In this document: positions 55,855 through 64,000 of the stretch, piece by piece
How positions within the stretch are numbered: position 1 is the stretch's first letter
Layout of the letters: the number at the start of each line of letters is the position of its first letter
Source of the DNA: Ctena decussata
Taxonomy: Eukaryota; Mollusca; Bivalvia; Lucinida; Lucinidae
Direction: 5' to 3'
NCBI GenBank assembly: GCA_963989385.1
Contig: OZ022512.1
Span: forward strand, 24,635,899 to 24,699,898
Length of the DNA stretch: 64,000 nucleotides
Notes under the pieces: model-generated
The model's input: only the letters and a program-made list of their open reading frames with translations
What the model was told of the DNA's origin: nothing
Database searches by the model: none
Translations under genes and position numbers: made by a program

Positions 55855-56950
55855 TGAATGTTTAGGAAGATACTCTGAAAAATAAAGGAGACAGAAGCCA
55901 AAACTTAATTTATGGACATGTATATAGCCCCTGTGGAAGGGGCAGATAACCCCAGTCATCAAAATGCTGATATTAAGAGAGTGCTTTCTTTAATGTGATC
56001 ATTTCTGGAAGCTTTCAACCAGATAGTCCAAATAGTAAAGGAACTTCACCCAAAAAACACTTAAAATATACCATTAAATTCTAAAAATTTGGACACCTCA
56101 ATAAAATACTGAGATTGTCTGAAAATGAAACTGTTTGCTTTTCCAATGTAGCATTATAATCAAAATATGCATTAAATGGGAAAGCAAATGACTCCTAAAG
56201 TATCCATCTGATCAGGGTCTGTACAGTTAGCACAGACCTATCTGTTCCAGTGCTAAGAACTTTTACGGTAATTTGATGCTCATGGGTTATAAAATATCAT
56301 AACAATGCCATGTATACAAATGTACTCAAATCAAAGTTAAGAATTTTTTTTCAGTGTCAGTCAAAACTATCCTAATGCTTTCCCATGAAGAAAAAAATGT
56401 GCTGTGGTTCAAGTTAAACAAGAACCAAGATATTCCACATAGTATTAAAGGAACTACAAGCCAAAAACTAATTTTTTGACATCTATAGTAGCCCTTGTGA
56501 CAGGGGCAGATAATATTGTCAGTCCAGAAGCTGATAGTATCAGAGTGCTTATCTCAATGTGATCATTTCTGTGAACTTTCCCTCAGATAATCCAAATAGT
56601 AATGGTGCTACTGGCCAAAACACACTTAAATATATACCATAAAGATTCTAACAATTGGGACATCTAAAATAAGTATTGCAGTCTATACTAACAATGGAAC
56701 AGTATAGTTTTACAATGCAAGAATGAAACCAAAAGATACAGATGGAAAGGCAAATGGCTCAGCAGTATGATCAGGGTCTTCACAGTTTTCTCAGCCCTAC
56801 ATGTATCTGTCCCAATACTAAGAAATTTTATGGTAATTTGATGCCCATTACCAATATCCATAAATCCAAGTTTTGTCAAAACCAGCAATATAATCACTGA
56901 AAGAACTTTGAAATGATTTACAATATTAGGAGTCGGTCATCTCTAACCAA
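55855..56950. repeat. About 570-bp diverged tandem duplication
   Basis: Copy 1 from about 55855, copy 2 from about 56425. Shared blocks: TAGCCC(C/T)TGTG..AGGGGCAGATAA, AATGTGATCATTTCTG, AATTCTAA-AATT-GGACA, GATCAGGGTCT and TTACGGTAATTTGATGC. Confidence 0.75.
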
Positions 56951-59059
56951 TTCCCATAAAGAAATCCTGGACACTGAGAAATTGTGCAATGGTTTGAGTT
57001 AAACAAAATCTTTTTTATGGAATTTCATCTATAAACAAACAAAAAATAGTCTCAATACTTACAAAATTAATGTCTGTGGTAGAAGAAAGTTGATCAAGTT
57101 CTGCAGCATTTGAACACTAGCGCATATAACACACAGAGAGAGATTCTTCTCAGATATACAGAAAATCTAACTGTTGTGTTACTAACGTAGCATGTTTCAG
57201 TTAGATCAACGGTTACCCATCTCTTCAAACATTTACCTTGTGCTGTTGTTGATTCTGCAGCAGTTATGTACTGAAAACAGGCCTTATATTTGTCAGGTCT
57301 GAGCCTGATTTCAGGCCTTTATGGGTTTAAATTGTCCCATTATTTTTTTTTTAATTTTAAAATTCATTTTCAGGCACTGAAATTTTTTCATGCTTTAAAA
57401 ACCTTTGCCAGTATAAGGCCTGTAAAAAATGATTACTGGTTCTTTATTTTCATTTTTTTTTTCTTGTTGTTGTTTTGTTTTTTTATACAAATTATGCAAG
57501 TGAAAAGCCCTCAGGTACATTTTCTATGGAGGAATAAGAAAAAAGTGTCAGAATCATCATTCAATCTTCTTACAAGCTTTCAGCTTCAGCTCTGTCATCA
57601 TAACAGTTCAAATGAACATGCCACCATATACATTTGAGCATTGACAGATATAAAAGAAATCAACATTACCAGTCACATTAGGATCAGTTTAAGAAAAGTC
57701 TTTTTTTTTTCTTTCATTAATTCTCTGTATCTACACAAGAAGTTTTTTTTATATTTTGGCAAACTCAGATGCTAGCTTTCACCAAATTAGACAGATCCTC
57801 ACAAAATTTCCCCACTCACTTACAACCTCACTTATTTTTTGCAATCCACCCAACCACACAAAAAGACTTGTGACAAGACCAGCACAGTCATGTTTCTTTC
57901 AAAATAAATAAATAAATAAAAATTAAATAGAAAAATAATATATATAACTTATTTTTGCAAAAGTAGGTCAGGAGCCTCACTTTACTCCATAAAATCTCAT
58001 TGCAAAACTTCATCAGACTTCATTCACTGCAGTTCTGAGCCCGTGTGTATCATATTGTGCTGTATGCTCATTCAACCACATGATGTTATTTCATTCAAAT
58101 GGCATTCATAACACAATGGGGAAAAATTATACTTCAGACTTGTCAGACCTAAAAAACTTCAGTAACTTCACTCTCAGAATTCATGCCCTATGCTTTTCCT
58201 GACACAGGATTTTGTATCATTTACTCTCCAAATTATTTCCAGGCTCCCAGAAAAACTTGTGGGATTTTCTGGGACTGAGCCAAAGTTAGACTACAGCATA
58301 AATAGAGGATATTAATTCTGGCATCAGAATAGATACAGTTACTGGGAATAACTGAAGTATCAATTTTTTTCCAGAATAAATCCCAAAATATTTGTTAAAA
58401 AAAATATTCTTGTAGTAGCTGCTTTGGACAAAATTAAAGAAGTATTTAAGATAATATGAAATTAGGACCCTCAATTTTCTGACTGGAACACTTAATTACA
58501 AAACTGAGGGCCCCACTGCAAGGACTCCTCAGATTTGTAACCTAGGAAAACTCCATAACCCATATCTTGGATCTGCCAATGAACAGCACCTACAGTCTCG
58601 CTATGTGAAAACGTGCTCTGTGCTGCCAAGTATTGATATTAATGGGTTCCTGCCAGATTTATATGATTGTATTTTATCAAAATGTTTTTCTTTTGCTATC
58701 TGCAGGCAGGCAATTGCTTACAATTAGAATTTAATTTTAGGCCTTGTGTTTTGACATTTTCAGCTCTGACCTCATTTGGGATATATTTGAAGACAAATTC
58801 TTGTGAATTTTACAAATATTTACTTAGCTTGAAGCAATCAGAGCCATAATGGCAGGCACTTCCTATGGCATTATTGATATCATCAGCCAAAATGGAAAAA
58901 AAAACGTGTCATAAATCCTTGTAGACCTACCCACACTTACTTTTCTTGTACTTTTCTACAACTTTTTTTTTTTTTTTTTTTTTTATTGCCAGTACAGTTT
59001 GAGTCTTTGAGTCTGAAATACCTTGTCAATTAACTTAAAATGAAAAAAACAAACAAAAA
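56951..59059. other. Gene-free stretch
   Basis: AT-rich with poly-T tracts (57343, 57449, 58963-58984). ORFs of 60-115 codons here have low-complexity composition and no recognised motif. Confidence 0.5.
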
Positions 59060-61620
59060 ACAAGTAGCCCAAAGGGCAACAATTGCTCACCTGAGAGACA
59101 TTGTAAACCTATAGGGATATTTAAGATGCTCAAGGGCAGCTAACTCCACAGTCAGTGGTCCAATCAGGCTGAAAATTAAACTCATCCAAAACATTATGTA
59201 TGCCCTCATTTAATATATGCAAGTTCAAAAAGTATCCGATCAAGAGCACAGTAGACAGAGCTGTCAAGGGCAGCTAACTTCGTAGTGGTTGGCCTGATCT
59301 GGCCAAAATTTGAACTTGTTTAAGATATTATGCATTTCCTCATTACCTGCAAGTTTGAAAAGGATCGGATCAGTAGAAACCAAGACAAAGTGACGACATT
59401 GATTTTTTGGATGCTCAGGGCAGGTACTCCATAGTCAGTGGTGGGATCTAGCCGAAATGCTAACTAATCCAAGCTTTGATGGATATCCCCATTACCTGCA
59501 TGTATGAAGAGGATCCGATGAAAAATGAAAATGTGATGACGTTTTCTCCATTATAAGACTATGGGATATTTTCAAACGCTCAAGGGCAGCTAACTCCGTA
59601 GTCTGTGCTCGAATCCCGCCAAATTTCAAACTCATCCAAGCTCTTATGTATGTCATCATTACCTGCAAGTATGATAAGGATCTAATCAAAAACCTTGATT
59701 GCAGCACCCTGAAAGTCAAACTTGCTCGAGATACTGTCATGACCTACATTTGTGTGAATTTATTTTAAAATCCGTTGAGAAATGTAGGTGCTAGAGCGAT
59801 GACAAAGTTTTTTCTAAAAATAGCCACAATGACCTTGACCTTTGGCAGAGCATCCTGAAAGTCGAACTTGCTTGAGATATTGTCATCCCTACATTTGTGT
59901 CAAGTTATTTCAAAATCCATGGAGAAATGAAGGTGCTAGGGCGATGACAAAGTTTTTCTAAAAATAGCCACAGTGACCTTGACCTTGGGCACAGCACCCT
60001 GAAAGTCGAACTTGCTCGAGATATTGTCATGCCCTACATTTGTGTGAATTTATTTTAAAATCTGCTGAGAAATGTAGGTGCTAGAGCGCTGACAAAGTTT
60101 TTCTAAAAATAGCCACAATGACCTTGACCTTGGGCGCAGCACCCTGGAAGTCAAACTTGTTTGAGATATTGTCATGCCCTACATTTGTGTGAAGTTGATT
60201 TAAAATCTGTTGAGAAATGTAGGTGCTAGAGCGATGACCAAGTTTTTCTAAAAATAGCCACAGTGACCTTGACCTTAAGTGCAGCATCCTGAAAGTCGAA
60301 CTTGCTCGAGATATTGTCATGCCCTACATTTGTGTGAACTTATTTTAAAATCTGCGGTGAAATGTAGGTGCTAGAGCGCTGACAAAGTTTTTCTAAAAAT
60401 AGCCACAGTGACCTTGACCTTGGGCACAGCATCCTGAAAGTCCAATTTGCTTGAGATACTGTCATGACCTACATTTGTGAGAAGTTATTTTAAAATCTGC
60501 TGAGAAATGTAGGTGCTAGAGTGCTGACGAAGATTTTCTAAAAATGGCCACAGTGACCTTGACCTTGGGTGCAACATCCTGAAAGTCAAACTTGCTCGAG
60601 ATATTGTCATACCCTACATTTGTGTGAATTTATTTTAAAATCCATTGAGAAATGTAGGTGCTAGAGCGCTGACAAAGTTTTTCTAAAAATAGCCACAGTG
60701 ACCTTGACCTTCGGCACAGCATCCTGAAAGTCGAACTTGCTCGAGATATTGTCATGCCCTACATTAGTGTGAAGTTACTTTAAAATCTGCAGAGAAATGT
60801 AGGTGCTAGAGCGCTGACGAAGATTTTCTAAAAATAGCCACAGTGACCTTGACCTTGGGCGCAGCATCCTGAAAGTCGAACTTGCTCGAGATATTGTCAT
60901 GCCCTACATTTGTGTGAAGTTATTTTAAAATCTGCGGAGAAATGTAGGCTATAGAACAATGACAAAGTTTTTCTAAAAATATGTGATGATGTTGTTTTCT
61001 CCATTATAACATTATGGGATTTTTTCAAATGCTCAAGGGCAGCTAACTCCGTAGTCTGTGCTCGAATCCGGCCAAATTTCTAACTCATCCAAGCTCTTAT
61101 ATATGTCATCATTACCTGCAAGTATGATAAGGATCTAAGCAAAAACAGTTGAGAAACGTGATGACGCCATTTTCCCCCATTATAACCCTATGGAATTTTT
61201 TTCAAACGCTCAAGGGCAGCTAACTCCGTAGTCTGTGCTCGAATCCGGCCAAATTTCGAACTCATCCAAGCTCTTGTGTATGTTATCATTACCTGCAAGT
61301 ATGATTAGGATCTAAGAAAAAACAGTCGAGAAAACGTGATGACGCCATTTTCCCCATTATAACCCTATGGGGGCTATCTGTTGCCATGGAAACCAGAGTT
61401 CTGAGCTGATCGGCACCAAAACCTAATGCAGCCTTTCCCCCACCCAAATGATGCTTCAGATAAAATTTGATTGCGATCGGCCAACTGGTCTCTGAGATAT
61501 TTATGTTTGAAAGTGTTGACGCACCCACCCACCCACGCACCCACGCACGCATGCACGCACGGACGACGGCTCGACTCCCATCCTATAAGCTCACCTATGA
61601 GCCTTCGGCTCAGGTGAGCT
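59060..61620. mobile_element. 2.5-kb element with two interleaved tandem arrays
   Basis: Left side ..AATTGCTCACCTGAGAGAC and right end GAGCCTTCGGCTCAGGTGAG show GCTCACCTGAG / CTCAGGTGAGC as inverted ends. The outer unit (about 175 bp, CTCAAGGGCAGCTAACTCCG) occurs at about 59130, 59258, 59414, 59580, 61030 and 61208. The inner unit is a separate array. Ends with a CACCCACCCACGCACG run. Confidence 0.8.
59700..60960. repeat. 145-bp tandem array, about 9 copies
   Basis: Unit: CATCCTGAAAGTCGAACTTG, CTCGAGATATTGTCATGCCC, TACATTTGTGTGAA, AGAAATGTAGGTGCTAGAGC, TTTTTCTAAAAATAGCCACA, GTGACCTTGACCTTGGGC. Starts near 59710, 59855, 60000, 60143, 60288, 60433, 60578, 60723 and 60868, so spacing is almost constant. 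Confidence 0.95.
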
Positions 61621-61709
61621 AAAAAACATTGGTTGTTGCCTTGTTGATTACAAAAGTTGTCATTGACATTAACTGTTTTTGAAGGCTACCATAGTTACAA
61701 CAAATTACT

Positions 61710-61965
61710 CTTCAATGTAGAAAACATAACTTTAAACAATCCTACCTACCTGCTTCAATGTAGAAAACATAACTTTAAACAATCCTACCTAACTTTAAAC
61801 AATCCTACCTACCGGGTAGGTAGGATTGTTAATCCTACCTACCGGGTAGGTAGGATTGTTTAAAGTTATGTTTACATAACTTTAAACAACCTACTTTACA
61901 TAACTTTAAACAATCCTACCTACCGGGTAGGTAGGATTGTTTAAAGTTATGTTTTCTACATTGAA
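61710..61965. repeat. Cluster of nested palindromes (ACTTTAAACAATCCTACCTACC)
   Basis: The arm CTTCAATGTAGAAAACATAA, CTTTAAACAATCCTACCTAC is repeated twice directly, then in several head-to-head pairs centred on CTACCTACCGGGTAGGTAG (three centres), ending with TTATGTTTTCTACATTGAAG. Looks like repeated insertion or slippage of one palindromic MITE. Confidence 0.9.
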
Positions 61966-62050
61966 GACTCTATGGGATGATTGGAGATAGTTTTTTCTTT
62001 AAGTTGGCACACTTAAAGAAAAAACTATCTCCAATCATCCCATAGAGTCT
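61965..62050. repeat. Perfect 39-bp hairpin with 8-nt loop
   Basis: AGACTCTATGGGATGATTGG continuing to TTCTTTAAG, loop TTGGCACA, then the exact complement. 39 of 39 pairs. Adjoins the previous palindrome cluster with no spacer. Confidence 0.95.
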
Positions 62051-62407
62051 ACCTGAGTAAACAATTGCAAAGTAACACAATTTTTACAGAAAAAAATATG
62101 TTTCCAACCAACCCACACCTGATTTATGACAATTGCAAACAAACACAATTTTTAAGGATGACCTGCCCCTCAAAGAACTGTTGCTACATTGTATTTAGCT
62201 GCATGATACAATTTCTTAGTATCCTTCACGTCGTATCCTTAGCCGCATATAAAGCACTTTTCCACTTTTCCACGATACCTATATGAACTGGAGCCTGAGG
62301 CCCAGTAAGACTGTGTAAAGACTGGGAATAGTCAGATCAGCCTGCACATCTTTTATCATTGTCAGTGACAGAGAGCAGTGGCATAGGGCTAGAAAGGTTC
62401 GCATTAT

Positions 62408-62596
62408 GGGGCGGGTGGGTGTGGGGGGGGGGGGGGGGGGGCAGAGGTGCAAACCTTAGAGCAACCTTTCTGGGGCAATTTTGGGCAGGGCTTGAGGGGG
62501 ACAGCCATGCATTTCAAAATCATGGGGGAGGGGGGGCGGCCGAACGGGGGGGGGGGGAGGGGGGCATGCACTTCAAAATTATGGGGAAGGGGGGCT
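62408..62596. repeat. G-rich tract
   Basis: Several runs of 6-19 G interspersed with CATGCA(T/C)TTCAAAATTATGGG repeats. Strong G-quadruplex potential on the plus strand. Confidence 0.85.
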
Positions 62597-62783
62597 AACC
62601 CCCTTTCTACGCCTATGCAGAGGCCTCTAAATGAAACTCGGCAGCTCTGATTCGTTTCACGCGCAAATGTGCAGGCTGATTCATGTACTTACTATAACAT
62701 TTTCTCAGTATACACACGGTTTAAGGTGCGTTTTCGTGCAACACTAGCACAGTTCCCCCACCCACTTCTTCGTAATGCACTGA

Positions 62784-64000
62784 CCTTGTGCAGGACTGTA
62801 CATCGTCGGAAATGCATAGATTAAAATGCAAGCGACGTTGAGAAAACTTAAAGCATTCAAAATCTTGTACAAGAATCATGAGAATGCATCAACAGAGTTA
62901 ATTTCATTATTTTTAGGATGCTTACCGCGTTTTGTTTACATCGATCAAAATCATTTGCCTGGCAACGTCAGGTACAGTACCGTCCCATTAATCGCTTCCG
63001 AAACCTAATTTACAGTTAAGATACAAACAAACGGATTGTTAATTTCCACAAATAATGTTCGCGGTATGTGTAAACACAGATTTTTCATCTGAAGCGAGTG
63101 TTGAACAAGGAGGCCGCCATGACACAATTTTTTCGTAAACTTAAGACAGCCACCCCCCTGTCGTAATTAAAGTTACGACAAAACTTAAGAAAATCTTAAG
63201 GATTTTCTTACGATCTTGACGTTAGTGAAAGGCAATTTTTGGCTAAGATTTTCGTACGATAATATTTAAGAAAATCTTAGACTTACGAAAGGCTGTGACT
63301 GTGAGATTGACCAGAAAATTGTTGCATCCATTGTCAAACATGGTTTAAAGCCATTTCATGATTCCTGACAAAGCGACTGGTGTTCAAAACACTGCTAACT
63401 AGAAAAGGAAATTGGTGGGTGCAGTGGCCATATGTTATTGTTACTGAGCCTGAGTAAACTTACCAGTTCCAACAGGAAGAAAAACACTGGGCACCGTTTC
63501 ACTAAACGTCGTAAGTCTAAGATTTTCTTAAGTTTGATCGTACGAAAATCTTAGCCAAAAATTGCGTTTCACTAACGTCAAGATCGTAAGAAAATTCTTA
63601 GGATTTTCTTAAATTTTGTCGTAACTTTACGACAGGGTGGTGGCTGTCTTAAGTTTACGAAAAATTCGTAAGTGTCATGGCGGCCTCCATGTTCAACACT
63701 CGCTTCAGATGAAAAATCTGTGTTTATGCCTCCCACGAACATTATTTAGGGAAATTAGTAATCCGCTTGTTTGTATCTTACTGTAAATTAGGTTTCGGAA
63801 GCGATTAATGGGACGGTACTGTACCTGACGTTGCCAGGCGATCGATTTTGATCGATGTAAACAAAACGCGGTAAGCATCCTAAAAATAATGAAATTAGCT
63901 CTGTTGATGCATATTTGTACACGATTTAGCATGCTTCAAGCTTTCTCAATGTCGTTTGCTGTTTAGTTTGTGCATTTCCGACGATGGACATTCCTGCAAT
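62784..64000. repeat. 1.2-kb palindrome (arms about 500 bp) reaching the window end
   Basis: The left arm 62784-63312 and right arm 63490-64000 are reverse complements, for example GTACATCGTCGGAAATGCAT versus ATTTCCGACGATGGACATTC, and GAGGCCGCCATGACAC versus GTGTCATGGCGGCCTC. The inner arm parts are full of AGATTTTCTTAAG/CGTACGAAAATCTTAG words. Spacer 63313-63490 has no repeats; its minus strand holds GTTGGAACTG|GTAAGT, a possible splice donor, and its plus strand a short open reading (EIDQKIVASIVKHGLKPFHD, then stop). Homology continues to base 64000, so the element probably extends beyond. Confidence 0.85.

Noticed and set aside
57290..57637. 115-codon ORF
   Set aside because: Phe-rich low complexity from T-rich DNA; no motif.

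Overview
This is eukaryotic, AT-rich, repeat-dominated DNA, most likely from a bivalve mollusc. The evidence is a Penelope-like retroelement with GIY-YIG remnants, tRNA-derived SINEs, many palindromic MITE-like families, Tn-sized elements built on 'CCAAGGTCAAGGTCAC'-type tandem units, and genes split by canonical gt..ag introns. The phylum is an inference from repeat character; no marker gene in the window fixes the species.

Only two host genes can be supported. (1) On the + strand, four short exons (42500-50066) encode a 76-residue protein that closely matches ASDURF, the small prefoldin-like PAQosome subunit. In human it is encoded by an upstream ORF of the ASNSD1 mRNA; here it looks like a free-standing gene with a 5.4-kb first intron full of nested transposons. 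(2) On the - strand, a 1.4-kb 3'-terminal coding exon (13988-15389) with a clear splice acceptor encodes an acidic, Ser-rich, unrecognised protein whose upstream exons lie further right or outside the window.

Layout: 0-5 kb, MITEs and a 2-kb inverted-repeat element with 21-bp palindromic tandem arrays. 5.9-9.8 kb, a young 3.8-kb element with 456-bp direct terminal repeats (3 mismatches) and a 4-5 bp target duplication whose empty site is visible at 36.47 kb; it carries a transposase-like fragment (+) and an I-PpoI-like His-Me homing-endonuclease ORF (-). 10-19 kb, more MITEs around the unknown gene. 19.29-30.20 kb, a 10.9-kb structure with terminal inverted repeats, internal inverted arms and tandem arrays. 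30-37 kb, AT-rich DNA with nested elements and, at 37.2 kb, a complete hammerhead ribozyme. 37.5-41.8 kb, broken Penelope-like element between inverted arms. 42.5-50.1 kb, ASDURF with a GC-rich foldback element, SINE and LINE fragments in its introns. 50-62 kb, tandem-unit elements, a LINE remnant and a tRNA-like element. 62-64 kb, a cluster of hairpins and a 1.2-kb palindrome that runs to the window edge.

Most short ORFs are chance or repeat translations. Similarity statements are from recognition and memory, not from database searches.
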